NCBI RefSeq assembly: GCF_036231355.1 | Contig: NZ_CP109496.1 | Location: 5,146,001-5,210,000, forward strand | Length of the DNA stretch: 64,000 nucleotides | Origin: Streptomyces sp. NBC_01431 | Lineage (GTDB): Bacteria > Actinomycetota > Actinomycetes > Streptomycetales > Streptomycetaceae | Direction: 5' to 3' | In this document: piece after piece, positions 8,004-16,851 of the stretch | How the letters are laid out: each line of letters begins with the position of its first letter | Position numbering within the stretch: the first letter of the stretch is position 1 | Program-made: the position numbers and the translations under genes | Notes under the pieces: model-generated | Databases searched by the model: none | What the model was told of the DNA's origin: nothing | What the model saw: only the letters and a program-made list of their open reading frames with translations

Positions 8004-8304
8004 GACGTCCATGGGGGCTCGGCGCATGGTGTCGCTGCCCGCGTGAGGGGCAGGGGAGTGTGCTCGCGCCACGCCCGCGCGCCGGATACCCCCGCACCGC
8101 CACGCCCGTGCCCGTACGACGGCCCGATATTGGGCTGATAGGGCGGACTTGTCCGGCTCGTCCGGGCGTACCGGGACGTGGCGTGCCGGGCCGGGTACCC
8201 CGTACGTGGCAGGGTCGCGGGCCACGACCGCGTTCGTCCGGACGGTGCCGACCCGGGGTTCAGCCGGACGCCGACCGCCCGCCCGCGAGCAGCAAAGGCC
8301 CCTC
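8004..8304. other. Intergenic stretch without a supported gene
   Basis: This 301-bp space lies between the ROK gene and the surface-protein gene. I see no coding pattern with family resemblance and no strong hairpin. The frame open from 8149 leads into the surface-protein gene but lacks a signal peptide at that start. It probably carries the promoter of the downstream gene. Confidence 0.5.
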
Positions 8305-9096
8305 ATGCGACTGCGCACCGCCCTCGCCACCGCGGTGGCCGCCGTCACGATCGTCCCGTTCGCGGCAGCGGCCGCGGCCGACGGCGGAGGCGGCGCGCCT
8401 GCCGGGTGGCACGATGTCGCGCCGCGCAAGGCGGTCGTCGCCACCCTGCCCGCCGCCCGCCCGCTCGCCGTCCACCTGCCCGTCTGCGGCAGTAAAACCG
8501 GAGCCGAGTTTCCGCTCGCCACCAAGATCCACGGGGGGCCCGCCGAGTACCGGGCCGGTGACGGGGCCCAGAGCTGGTACCTCGACCTCACCAACATCTC
8601 CCACGAGGCCTGCGACAGCATTCACCCGGTCCTCGTCCTCGTCGACCGTGACCGCACCCTCAAGAACTCGCAGCTCCAGATGGAGTTCTCGGACCCGGCC
8701 ACCGGCCACAAGCACCCGGTGACGTTCGTCAGGACCGACGAGGACGAGCACATCGGCGTCTTCGACGACGGCTTTCCGGGGTTCGTGATCGGCGCGGGCG
8801 AGACCCTCACCGTCGAGGTGCGGCTCGGCTTCGCCGCCGACACCGTGCCCGGCCCGATCACCGCGAACGCCGCGATCGTGCAGCGCCGGGGCAGCAACGG
8901 ACAGTGGGTGGGGGACTCCGGCGACTACCGCTTCGACGTGGTGGACGAAGGGGACCTGCTGCACCGGATCGACAACGAGCTCGCCACGACCGGCCGGGGC
9001 AGCGGACTCGCCCGCATCGGGCTCGCCGCCGGCGTCCTCCTGCTCATCGGCGGCGCCCTGGTGGCGGCCGCCCGCCGCCGCTCGCCGCGTCGCTGA
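8305..9096 (+). CDS. Secreted surface protein with LAxTG sortase signal
   Basis: A 263-residue exported protein. It has an N-terminal signal peptide (basic MRLR, then a hydrophobic Ala/Val run to about residue 26) and a beta-rich ectodomain. The C-terminus has LATTG, then a hydrophobic helix (GLARIGLAAGVLLLIGGALV) and a basic tail RRRSPRR. LAxTG is the recognition signal of class E sortases in Streptomyces, so the mature protein is probably linked to the cell wall. The start at 8305, after AAAGG, is chosen because it gives a proper signal peptide. No sortase gene is adjacent; the nearest (17474) is class F. Function is unknown. Confidence 0.7.
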   Translation: MRLRTALATAVAAVTIVPFAAAAAADGGGGAPAGWHDVAPRKAVVATLPAARPLAVHLPVCGSKTGAEFPLATKIHGGPAEYRAGDGAQSWYLDLTNISHEACDSIHPVLVLVDRDRTLKNSQLQMEFSDPATGHKHPVTFVRTDEDEHIGVFDDGFPGFVIGAGETLTVEVRLGFAADTVPGPITANAAIVQRRGSNGQWVGDSGDYRFDVVDEGDLLHRIDNELATTGRGSGLARIGLAAGVLLLIGGALVAAARRRSPRR

Positions 9097-9147
9097 CCAG
9101 GCAACCGAGCACCCCGCCCGTTCACATCCGCATGCGAGCATCGCCCC

Positions 9148-10071
9148 GTGGAAAACCCGAACGACACCCCAACCGGCGCCCCGCACGATCCCCGGTACTC
9201 CCCGAACCCGAACCCTCCGAGCGGCGCCCCGCCCTCCCCGACCGGCGTCCCGCACGAGCCTTCGCCGGAACGCCCGCGCGAACCCCCGCACCGCGTCAGG
9301 AGCGACTCCCTGTCCGGCTATCCCGAGAACCAGGCCCCCGGCGCTCCCATCCGTTCCGGTATTCCGGATCACGGGCGCATCCCCAAGTACTACGCCGTCA
9401 AGGCCCAAGTGGCGCTGCTCATCGAGGAGTTGGGAGAGGGCGGGCTGCTGCCCACCGAACGTGACCTGGCCCTGCGCTACGAAGTCGCACGGGAGACGGT
9501 CCGCCAGGCGCTGCGCGAGTTGCTGCTCGAAGGGAGGCTGCGCCGACAGGGGCGCGGCACCGTGGTGGCGGGCGCGAAACTGGAGCAGCCGCTCTCGCTC
9601 GCCAGTTACACCGAGGGCGTACGCCGGCAGGGCCGGACGCCCGGACGGCACCTCATCGGCCTCGAACGCTTCCCCTGCCCGCCCGCGCTCGCCGCCGAGA
9701 CCGGGCTCCGGCGGGGCGAGCCGGTCTGGCACATGGAGCGCGTGCTGCTCGCCGACGACGAGCGCGTCGGCTTGGAGAGCACGTACGCCGCGGTGGCCCG
9801 CATGCCGGACCTGGAGCGGGAGTTCACCCCCGACTCCTCCTTCTACGCCTACCTCCGCGACCGGCTCGGCCTCACCCTCGGCGAGGTCGACGAGCGCATC
9901 GAGACCGTCCTCGCCACCCCGCGCGAGGCCCTGCTCATCGGCACGCCGCCGGCGCTGCCGATGCTGCTCATCCACCGCATCTCACGCGACGCCGAGGGCC
10001 GCCCCCTCGAACGGGTCCGCACGCTCTACCGCGGCGACCGCTTCTCCTTCACGACCCGCATCGGTCAGTAG
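9148..10071 (+). CDS. GntR-family regulator, HutC subfamily (UTRA effector domain)
   Basis: A 307-residue protein. After a Pro-rich, probably disordered N-terminal stretch of about 75 residues comes a GntR winged helix (IPKYYAVKAQVALLIEEL, then LLPTERDLALRYEVARETVR) and a UTRA domain ending YRGDRFSFTTRIG, the YRGDR signature of the HutC subfamily. It lies directly upstream of the phosphonate operon and in the same direction, with a GGTCTAGTCC operator-like site in between, so it probably controls that operon. The long Pro-rich N-terminus is odd; the real start may be further in, though GTG 9148 is the first good codon. Confidence 0.85.
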   Translation: MENPNDTPTGAPHDPRYSPNPNPPSGAPPSPTGVPHEPSPERPREPPHRVRSDSLSGYPENQAPGAPIRSGIPDHGRIPKYYAVKAQVALLIEELGEGGLLPTERDLALRYEVARETVRQALRELLLEGRLRRQGRGTVVAGAKLEQPLSLASYTEGVRRQGRTPGRHLIGLERFPCPPALAAETGLRRGEPVWHMERVLLADDERVGLESTYAAVARMPDLEREFTPDSSFYAYLRDRLGLTLGEVDERIETVLATPREALLIGTPPALPMLLIHRISRDAEGRPLERVRTLYRGDRFSFTTRIGQ

Positions 10072-10122
10072 CCCCGCCGATCGTCCGCGCATAAGGTGGT
10101 CTTTGATCACAGAAACATAACG

Positions 10123-10132
10123 GGTCTAGTCC
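10123..10132. promoter_or_regulatory. HutC-type operator-like site before the phosphonate operon
   Basis: GGTCTAGTCC is an imperfect palindrome around the GT-x-TA-x-AC core used by HutC-subfamily GntR proteins. It lies 77 bp upstream of the GTG of the FAD oxidase gene and just after the GntR gene. It also resembles DasR dre half-sites, so cross-talk is possible. Confidence 0.5.
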
Positions 10133-10208
10133 AAGCTTGATGGCCCGTTCACCGTCCCGTTGCCGTCCGGACCGGTGCGGGACACCCTCCCCGAGGAGCG
10201 TGACCGCC

Positions 10209-11339
10209 GTGAGAGTCATCGTCGTTGGAGCCGGCGTGGTGGGAACCATGCACGCCTGGCACGCAGTGGAACGCGGCCACGAGGTCGTACAGATCGAGCG
10301 CGAGAGCGAGGCGCGCGGGGCCTCCCTCCGCAACTTCGGCCAGATATGGGTCAGCGGCCGGGCGGGCGGCGAGGAGCTGGACACCGCGCTGCGGGCCCGC
10401 GAACTGTGGGAGGGCATCGGCGAGCGGGTCCCCCGGATCGGCTTCCGGCCCAACGGCTCCCTCACGCCCGTCCGGGGCGAGCTCGAACTCGCCGTCGCCG
10501 AGGCCGCGTTGGCCCGTGAGGACGCCGCAGCCCGCGGCTACAAGCTCCTCACCGCCGACGAGGCCCGCACCCTCAACCCGGCCCTGCGCGGCGACTTCAC
10601 CGCCGCCCTGTGGTGCGAACGCGATGCCGCGGTCGAGCCCCGTACCGCCCAACTGGCCCTCAAATCCGAACTGTTGAAGTCCGGCCGGTACACGTTCCTG
10701 GGTGGCAGGGAAGTCCGCGAGGTCGTCGAAGGCGCACAGGGCGGCGCGGTCCGCGACGACCGCGGCGACGTGCACACCGGCGACGTCGTCGTCCTGTGTA
10801 CGGGGGCCTGGCTCGGCGGCCTGGTCCGCGAACTCGTGCCCGATCTGCCGGTGCGCCGGGTCCGCCTCCAGATGATGCAGACCGCGCCGCTCGGCGAGCC
10901 GCTCGCCACCTCCGTCGCCGACGCCGACAGCTTCCGCTACTACCCGGCGTACGCGGGAACGGCCCTCGACGCGCTCAATGCCGGGCAGGCGCAGGAGGCG
11001 ACCGCCGCCTCGCACAAGATGCAGCTCCTCATGGTGCAGCGCGAGGACGGCGGGCTCACCATCGGCGACACCCACGAATACGAGCACCCCTTCGCCTTCG
11101 ACGTCCTGGAGGAGCCGTACGAGCACCTCGCCCGGGTGGTCGAGTCCTTCCTCGGCCGGCCGCTCCCCAAGGTCGAACGCCGCTGGGCCGGGGTGTACGC
11201 GCAGTGCACCGACACCTCGCGCGTCGTGCACCGCCAGCAGGTGCGGGACGGGGTGTGGCTGGTGACCGGACCTGGCGGCCGCGGCATGACCTGCTCGCCG
11301 GCGATCGCCGAGAAGACCGCCGACGAGCTGGGCTGGTAA
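10209..11339 (+). CDS. FAD-dependent oxidoreductase of the phosphonate-associated TIGR03364 type
   Basis: A 376-residue DAO-fold oxidase. The N-terminus has the FAD-binding VRVIVVGAGVVGTMHAWHA Rossmann motif and an acidic residue at the end of the second strand (QIERE). RGASLRNFGQIWVSG is typical of this family, and WLVTGPGGRGMTCSP near the end closes the FAD site. Members sit next to phosphonatase-like hydrolases and AEP transporters and oxidise amino or N-alkyl phosphonates to the aldehyde. The start at GTG 10209 follows GAGGAG at 10194-10199. First gene of a tight operon; its role here is to make the phosphonate ready for the HAD enzyme (inference). Confidence 0.8.
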   Translation: MRVIVVGAGVVGTMHAWHAVERGHEVVQIERESEARGASLRNFGQIWVSGRAGGEELDTALRARELWEGIGERVPRIGFRPNGSLTPVRGELELAVAEAALAREDAAARGYKLLTADEARTLNPALRGDFTAALWCERDAAVEPRTAQLALKSELLKSGRYTFLGGREVREVVEGAQGGAVRDDRGDVHTGDVVVLCTGAWLGGLVRELVPDLPVRRVRLQMMQTAPLGEPLATSVADADSFRYYPAYAGTALDALNAGQAQEATAASHKMQLLMVQREDGGLTIGDTHEYEHPFAFDVLEEPYEHLARVVESFLGRPLPKVERRWAGVYAQCTDTSRVVHRQQVRDGVWLVTGPGGRGMTCSPAIAEKTADELGW

Positions 11340-11353
11340 GGGAGTTGAGCACG

Positions 11354-12049
11354 ATGAACGCGTACAACCTGGTGGTCCTCGACATGGCGGGCACCACCGT
11401 CGCCGACGGCGGGCTCGTCGAGCGGGCCTTCGCGAGTGCGGCCGGACGCCTCGGCGTCGAGCCCGGCTCGGCCGAGCACGCCACCATGCTCGACTACGTA
11501 CGGGCCACCATGGGCGAGTCCAAGATCTCCGTCTTCCGTCACCTCTTCGGCGACGAGACGAAGGCGCAGCGCGCCAACGCGGCCTTCGAGGAGGCGTACG
11601 GCGAGCTGGTCGACGGCGGTCTCATCGCCCCGATTCCCGGTGCCCGCACGGCGGTTGAGCAGTTGCAGTCCGAGGGGCACACCGTCGTCCTGACCACCGG
11701 ATTCGCCCGCGTCACCCAGGACGCCATCCTCGACGCGCTCGGCTGGCGGGACCTCGTCGCACTCACCCTGTGCCCCGCCGACGCGGGGGGCCGCGGCCGC
11801 CCCTACCCCGACATGGTGCTCAGCGCCTTCCTGCGTACCGGCGCGGTCGACTCGGTGCGCGACATGGCGGTGGCCGGTGACACCTCGTACGACATGCTCG
11901 GCGGCGTCCGGTCCGGGGCGGGCGTCGTCGCGGGCGTGCTGACCGGCGCCCACGACAAGGGGGCCCTCACCGCGGCGGGGGCCACCCACGTCATCGACTC
12001 GATCGCCCAACTGCCCGGCCTCATAACGGAGTTGGAGAGCCGGCGGTGA
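11354..12049 (+). CDS. Phosphonatase-like HAD hydrolase
   Basis: A 231-residue HAD protein of the TIGR03351 type. Motif I is VVLDMAGTTVADGG, where the first Asp is the nucleophile; motif II is the Thr in VVLTTGFAR; motif III/IV is VAGDTSYDMLGG. ATMGESKISVFRHLF in the cap region has a Lys placed like the Schiff-base Lys of true PhnX (M-P-x-x-K), which suggests real phosphonoacetaldehyde hydrolase chemistry, giving acetaldehyde and phosphate. That alignment is mine and unproven. The start at ATG 11354 is 14 bp after the oxidase stop; the stop overlaps the next gene (GTGA). Confidence 0.82.
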   Translation: MNAYNLVVLDMAGTTVADGGLVERAFASAAGRLGVEPGSAEHATMLDYVRATMGESKISVFRHLFGDETKAQRANAAFEEAYGELVDGGLIAPIPGARTAVEQLQSEGHTVVLTTGFARVTQDAILDALGWRDLVALTLCPADAGGRGRPYPDMVLSAFLRTGAVDSVRDMAVAGDTSYDMLGGVRSGAGVVAGVLTGAHDKGALTAAGATHVIDSIAQLPGLITELESRR

Positions 12050-13104
12050 CGGGCCGCAGTGGCATCCGCTTCGACGGCGTGACCGTCGCCTACCACGGCA
12101 CCACGGTCCTGGACTCGCTCGACCTGACCGTCGAACCCGGCGAGGTCATGGCCCTGCTCGGCCCCTCCGGGTCGGGCAAGACCACCGCGCTGCGTGCCGT
12201 CGCCGGGTTCGTCCAGCCGGTCCGCGGCCGGGTGTTCATCGGCGACCGCGACGTGACGGGCCTGCCGCCGTACCGGCGCGGCATCGGCATGGTCGTCCAG
12301 CAGTACGCCCTGTTCCCGCACATGCGGGTCGAGGACAACGTCGCGTTCGGGATGCGGGCGCGGAAGGTCCCCAAGGGCGAGATACCGGCGCGGGTCGCCG
12401 ACGCACTCGCCATGACCGGCATGGACGCCTACGCCAGGCGCTATCCGCGCGAGCTCTCCGGCGGCCAGCAGCAGCGCGTCGCCATCGCCCGCGCGCTCGC
12501 CATCCGCCCCGACGTCCTCCTGCTCGACGAGCCGCTCTCCGCGCTCGACGCGCAGCTCCGCTCCGGCATGCTGACCGAACTGGCCCGCCTGCACCGCGAG
12601 TTGCCCGACGTCTCCATCCTGTACGTCACCCACGACCAGGTGGAGGCGCTCACCCTGGCGGACCGTATCGCCGTCATGGACAAGGCCCGCCTCCAGGACT
12701 GCGGAACCCCCGAGGACCTGTACCGCAGGCCGCGTACGGAGTTCACGGCGTCGTTCGTCGGCAACGCGAACCTGCTTCCGGTGCGGGTGGGGTCGGGGTC
12801 GGTGCTGTTCGGGGACACCGAGCTGTCGGTCGCCACCGATTCGGCGGCGTGGGGGGCGATGGCCACGCTGTGCGTGCGGCCGCACCTGGTCGGGCTCGGG
12901 CACGGGCCCAACGCGCTGCGGGGACGGATCGCGGAGGTGCAGTGGCGGGGATCCACGCATCGGCTGTACGTCGATGTCGCCGGGCACCGGGTCAAGGCGG
13001 ATCTGCGGGAGCTGCGGGTGCCGCCGGTGCTGGGCGAGGAAGTCACCCTGCACTTCGCCGGTGAGGACGCGGTGCTGCTCGGCGCGGGGGTGGGCCATGA
13101 CTAG
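12046..13104 (+). CDS. ABC transporter ATP-binding protein, phosphonate (AEP) importer
   Basis: A 352-residue ATPase. Walker A GPSGSGKTT, Q-loop VVQQYALFPHM, signature LSGGQQQRVAIARAL, Walker B VLLLDEPLSALD and the H-loop TH are all intact. The C-terminal 110 residues form a TOBE-like regulatory domain as in Fe3+/spermidine/AEP (PhnT-like) importers. The GTG start overlaps the HAD gene stop and the next permease overlaps its end, so this is one operon. With a binding protein and two permeases it makes a complete importer, most likely for 2-aminoethylphosphonate or a relative. Confidence 0.85.
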   Translation: MTGRSGIRFDGVTVAYHGTTVLDSLDLTVEPGEVMALLGPSGSGKTTALRAVAGFVQPVRGRVFIGDRDVTGLPPYRRGIGMVVQQYALFPHMRVEDNVAFGMRARKVPKGEIPARVADALAMTGMDAYARRYPRELSGGQQQRVAIARALAIRPDVLLLDEPLSALDAQLRSGMLTELARLHRELPDVSILYVTHDQVEALTLADRIAVMDKARLQDCGTPEDLYRRPRTEFTASFVGNANLLPVRVGSGSVLFGDTELSVATDSAAWGAMATLCVRPHLVGLGHGPNALRGRIAEVQWRGSTHRLYVDVAGHRVKADLRELRVPPVLGEEVTLHFAGEDAVLLGAGVGHD

Positions 13105-13969
13105 GCGCCGCACGCCGGAGCCGGCCGGGCACGCGCCCGGCGCCGGGCGTCAACTGCCCAGCTCCGTATGGGCGTTGCCGCCCGTCGTCGTGCTGGCCGC
13201 GGTCTTCCTCTACCCCCTCGCCCTCGTCGTGCGGCAGTCCCTCTCCCCGGACTCCGGCGGAACCTCCCTCCAGCCCTACGCCGACGTCTTCGCGTCGTCC
13301 GCGTTCCGGGAGGCGCTGTGGACCACCGTCTGGCTGGCGGTCGCGGCGACCGCCGGGTGCCTCGTGCTCGGGTTCGTGCTCGCGCTCGTGATCGCGTTCG
13401 TGCCGTTTCCCGGCGGGAAGGCCGTCGCCAGGTTCATCGACGTGTTCCTGTCCTTTCCCTCCTTCCTCATCACGCTCGCCCTGCTCTTCGTCTACGGCAC
13501 GGTCGGCATGGCCAACGGGCTGTGGACCGACGTGACCGGCGCGCCCAGCGCGCCCTTCCAGTTCCTGACCACGCCCTGGGGCGTGCTCCTCGCGGAGGTC
13601 ACGTACTTCACGCCCTTCGTGATGCGCCCGCTGCTCGCCGCGTTCTCCCAACTGGACACCGCCCAGCTGGAAGTGGCGTCCTCGCTCGGAGCGCGGCCGG
13701 TCCGCATCGTACGGTGGGTGATCCTGCCCGAGGCGCTGCCCGCGCTCGCGGCCGGCGGCGCGCTCGTCCTGGTGATGTGTCTCAACGAGTTCGGCATCGT
13801 GCTGTTCACCGGCGCGAAGGGCGTCACCACGCTGCCGATGCTCGTCTACAGCAAGGCGATCCTGGAGTCCGACTACCCGGCCGCCTGTGTCGTCGCCGTC
13901 GTCAACATAGCGATCTCCGTCGGCCTGTACGGCCTCTACCGGGTGGTGAGCCGTCGTGCTGGTGCATAG
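13097..13969 (+). CDS. ABC transporter permease 1, phosphonate (AEP) importer
   Basis: A 290-residue permease with about six helices. The cytoplasmic EAA loop reads EVASSLGARPVRIVRWVILPEALP, the contact site for the ATPase. The ATG at 13097 overlaps the ATPase stop (ATGACTAG). The N-terminus is polar and Pro-rich before the first helix (WALPPVVVLAAVFLYPLALV). It belongs to the Fe3+/spermidine/AEP permease group and pairs with the next gene. Confidence 0.85.
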   Translation: MTRRRTPEPAGHAPGAGRQLPSSVWALPPVVVLAAVFLYPLALVVRQSLSPDSGGTSLQPYADVFASSAFREALWTTVWLAVAATAGCLVLGFVLALVIAFVPFPGGKAVARFIDVFLSFPSFLITLALLFVYGTVGMANGLWTDVTGAPSAPFQFLTTPWGVLLAEVTYFTPFVMRPLLAAFSQLDTAQLEVASSLGARPVRIVRWVILPEALPALAAGGALVLVMCLNEFGIVLFTGAKGVTTLPMLVYSKAILESDYPAACVVAVVNIAISVGLYGLYRVVSRRAGA

Positions 13970-14753
13970 CCGGGGCGGCCGCCGGGCCACCTGGACCGTG
14001 TTCTTCGTCCTGTTCCTGCCCCTGTTCGCGCTGCCGTTCCTGGTGATCCTGACGGCGTCGTTCGCGACCAGCTGGTCGGGGGCCTTCCCCTCCGGGTTCA
14101 CCGCCTCCCACTACGGCGCGGCGACCACCGGCGACTCCCTCCAGGCGCTCACCACCAGCCTGGTGACCGCGCTGGCGGCCAGCGTCCTCGCGCTGACCGT
14201 GGGGTCGTGGGCGGCGCTGGCCGCGGCCGCTCTGAAGAAGCGCGGCCGGCGGTTCGTGGACGCGCTGTTCGTGCTGCCGGTCGCCGTACCGTCGGTGGTC
14301 GTGGGTCTCGCGGTCCTCGTCGCGTTCTCCAAGCCGCCCGTCCTGCTCAACGGCACCCGCTGGATCGTGATCCTGGCGCACACCGTTCTTGTCATGGCGT
14401 TCGCCCACCAGTCGGTTTCGGCCGCCATCCTTCGTCTCGACCCGATGTACGAACAGGCCGCGGCCTGTCTCGGAGCCTCGCCCTCATACGTCCTGTGGCG
14501 CGTGAAGCTGCCGCTCCTGCTGCCGTCCCTGACCGCGGCGGCAGGGCTCTGCTTCGCGCTGTCCATGGGCGAGTTGAGCGCCACGATGATGCTCTACCCG
14601 CCCGACTGGACGCCGCTGCCGGTGCAGATCTTCGCGGCCACCGACCGTGGCTCCCTCTTCACCGGCGCGGCCGTCGCCGTGGTGCTCATGGGAACGACGC
14701 TGCTCGTCCTGCTCGCCGTCTCCCGCATCCGTACCAAAGCCTCCTTCCGCTGA
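13956..14753 (+). CDS. ABC transporter permease 2, phosphonate (AEP) importer
   Basis: A 265-residue permease, overlapping permease 1 by 14 bp. It has six helices and an EAA loop of the form EQAACLGASPSYVLWRVKLP. The pairing of two separate permeases with one ATPase fits the PhnSTUV arrangement. The GTG start at 13956 is set by the overlap and by the helix that begins at about residue 12. Confidence 0.85.
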   Translation: MLVHSRGGRRATWTVFFVLFLPLFALPFLVILTASFATSWSGAFPSGFTASHYGAATTGDSLQALTTSLVTALAASVLALTVGSWAALAAAALKKRGRRFVDALFVLPVAVPSVVVGLAVLVAFSKPPVLLNGTRWIVILAHTVLVMAFAHQSVSAAILRLDPMYEQAAACLGASPSYVLWRVKLPLLLPSLTAAAGLCFALSMGELSATMMLYPPDWTPLPVQIFAATDRGSLFTGAAVAVVLMGTTLLVLLAVSRIRTKASFR

Positions 14754-14791
14754 CCAGTCGCTGACCAGGAACTTCAGGAGTTCGAAACGCC

Positions 14792-15868
14792 ATGCCCAGA
14801 AACAGCGCCCAGGCATTCAAGCCGATCGCCGCCGTCACCGGCAGCCTCGTACTCGCCGCCACCCTCTCCGCGTGCTCGGGCGGCGCAAGCGCCGACTCCG
14901 ACGCGAAGACCGTCACGGTGTACAGCGCCGACGGCCTCAAGGGCGAGAAGGGCGACGGCTGGTACGACCAGGTCTTCAAGGACTTCGAGGCGACGACCGG
15001 CATCAAGGTCAAGTACGTCGAGGGCGGCTCCGGCGAGATGGTGCAGCGCGCCACCCGCGAGAAGTCCAACACCCAGGCCGACCTCCTGATCACCCTGCCG
15101 CCGTTCATCCAGCAGGCCGACGGCAAGGGGCTGCTCCAGAAGTACGTCCCCGCCGGCGCGGACAAGGTCGGCGGCGGCGACAAGTCGCCCGACGGCAAGT
15201 GGACTTCGGTCGTCGACAACTACTTCGGGTTCATCTACAACAAGAAGGACCTGAAGCAGGCCCCCAAGAACTGGGAGGACCTGCTGGGCGCCCCCTACAA
15301 GAACAAGATCCAGTACTCCACGCCGGGCGTCGCGGGCGACGGCACCGCGGTCGTCATCAAGGCGATGCACGACTTCGGCGGAAAGGAGGCCGCCATGGAG
15401 TACCTGCGCAAGCTCCAGGCCAACAACGTCGGTCCGTCCGCCTCCACCGGGAAGCTCGCGCCCAAGGTCGACAAGGGCGAACTGCTCGTCGCCAACGGTG
15501 ATGTACAGATGAACTACGCCCAGTCCAAGACCATGCCCAACCTCGGCATCTGGTTCCCGGGCACCGCGAGCGGCACCAGGCCCTCCTCCTTCGGACTGCC
15601 GTACGCGGCCGGGCTCGTCAGCAACGCCCCGCACAGCGAGAACGGCAAGAAGCTCCTCGACTACATGCTGAGCGAGCAGGCGCAGAAGCAGGTCAGCGAG
15701 ATCGGCGGCGGTTTCTCCGCGCGCGGCGACATCAAGGCCACCGACGCCAACGCGGTCGCGCTCGGCAAGCTGATGCAGGGCATCGACGTCTTCCAGCCCG
15801 ACTGGATGGACATCGCCAAGAACCTGCCCACGTACGTCGACGCCTGGAAGACGGCCACCGGCAGCTGA
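14792..15868 (+). CDS. Substrate-binding lipoprotein, phosphonate (AEP) importer
   Basis: A 358-residue periplasmic-type binding protein. The signal peptide ends in the lipobox LSAC (about residue 28), so it is anchored to the outer face of the membrane by a lipid. The mature part starts with TVTVYSADGLKGEKGDGWYD, typical of the Fe3+/AEP-binding family (SBP cluster D). Blocks such as FGFIYNKKDLKQAPKNWEDL and FGLPYAAGLV also fit. It is the last gene of the operon; the order regulator-oxidase-HAD-ATPase-permeases-binding protein marks it as an AEP-type uptake unit. An Fe3+-binding protein is the main alternative, but the neighbours argue against that. Confidence 0.82.
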   Translation: MPRNSAQAFKPIAAVTGSLVLAATLSACSGGASADSDAKTVTVYSADGLKGEKGDGWYDQVFKDFEATTGIKVKYVEGGSGEMVQRATREKSNTQADLLITLPPFIQQADGKGLLQKYVPAGADKVGGGDKSPDGKWTSVVDNYFGFIYNKKDLKQAPKNWEDLLGAPYKNKIQYSTPGVAGDGTAVVIKAMHDFGGKEAAMEYLRKLQANNVGPSASTGKLAPKVDKGELLVANGDVQMNYAQSKTMPNLGIWFPGTASGTRPSSFGLPYAAGLVSNAPHSENGKKLLDYMLSEQAQKQVSEIGGGFSARGDIKATDANAVALGKLMQGIDVFQPDWMDIAKNLPTYVDAWKTATGS

Positions 15869-15994
15869 GGCGAGGGCACCGGGCCCGGCGGGGTCAAGAT
15901 CCCCGATTCGTGGCTAGGCTGGGGGCGTCGGACGCGCACAGCGCGGTGCCCCGGCGTCCCCAGCTCACCGTTGAACGCAGGAGAGTCCGCACCC

Positions 15995-16774
15995 ATGGCA
16001 GAGCGCAAGCCGATCGAATCCTGGCTCACCGACATGGACGGTGTCCTCATCCACGAGGGCACTCCGATCCCCGGTGCGGACGCCTTCCTCAAGACGCTCA
16101 AGGAGTCGGGCCGCCCCTTCCTCGTCCTGACCAACAACTCGATCTACACCCCGCGCGATCTGCACGCCCGCCTGATGCGCATGGGCCTGGACGTGCCGGT
16201 CGAGAACATCTGGACCTCGGCGCTCGCCACCGCGAAGTTCCTCGACGACCAGCGGCCCGGCGGCACCGCGTACGTCATCGGCGAGGCGGGCCTGACCACC
16301 GCGCTGCACGACATCGGGTACGTCCTGACCGACCACGAGCCCGATTACGTGGTCCTGGGCGAGACCCGTACGTACAGCTTCGAGGCGCTCACCAAGGCGA
16401 TCCGGCTCATCAACGCGGGGGCCCGGTTCATCTGCACCAACCCGGACGAGACCGGCCCGAGCCAGGAGGGCCCGCTGCCCGCCACCGGCGCGGTCGCGGC
16501 CCTGATCACCAAGGCGACCGGCAAGAAGCCGTACTTCGCGGGCAAGCCCAACCCGCTGATGATGCGCACCGGCCTCAACGCGATCGGCGCGCACTCCGAG
16601 ACGAGCGCCATGATCGGCGACCGGATGGACACGGACGTCCTCGCGGGACTGGAGGCCGGCATGCAGACGTTCCTGGTCCTGACCGGTCTGACCCGGCCCG
16701 AGGACGTGGAGTCGTACCCCTTCCGCCCGTCCAAGATCGTCGACTCGATCGCCGACCTGGTGAAGCTGGTCTAG
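15995..16774 (+). CDS. HAD-IIA family phosphatase (NagD-like)
   Basis: A 259-residue HAD protein. Motif I is WLTDMDGVLIHEG (Asp nucleophile and general acid), motif II LVLTNNS, and motif III/IV GKPNPLMMR plus MIGDRMDTDVLAGLEAGM. The cap domain between motifs II and III is of type C2a. This group dephosphorylates small sugar phosphates, nucleotides or pyridoxal phosphate. NagD-like proteins are linked in name to amino-sugar metabolism but are often house-cleaning enzymes. The start at 15995 follows AGGAGA at 15979-15984; the earlier TTG is less likely. It stands alone. Confidence 0.85.
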   Translation: MAERKPIESWLTDMDGVLIHEGTPIPGADAFLKTLKESGRPFLVLTNNSIYTPRDLHARLMRMGLDVPVENIWTSALATAKFLDDQRPGGTAYVIGEAGLTTALHDIGYVLTDHEPDYVVLGETRTYSFEALTKAIRLINAGARFICTNPDETGPSQEGPLPATGAVAALITKATGKKPYFAGKPNPLMMRTGLNAIGAHSETSAMIGDRMDTDVLAGLEAGMQTFLVLTGLTRPEDVESYPFRPSKIVDSIADLVKLV

Positions 16775-16851
16775 TCCGTACGGCGCAGCCGCCACGCCCT
16801 CGGGATGCGGAATGCCACGGTGCGCGTGAATCTCAGTGCAGGAGGTTCACG

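Noticed and set aside
8149..8304. Upstream extension of the surface protein
   Set aside because: The extra 52 residues would hide the signal peptide; ATG 8305 with AAAGG gives a normal export signal.
6843..8621. 592-residue minus-strand open frame over the ROK gene
   Set aside because: Composition is typical of antisense to a real gene; no motif is visible and the ROK frame is convincing.
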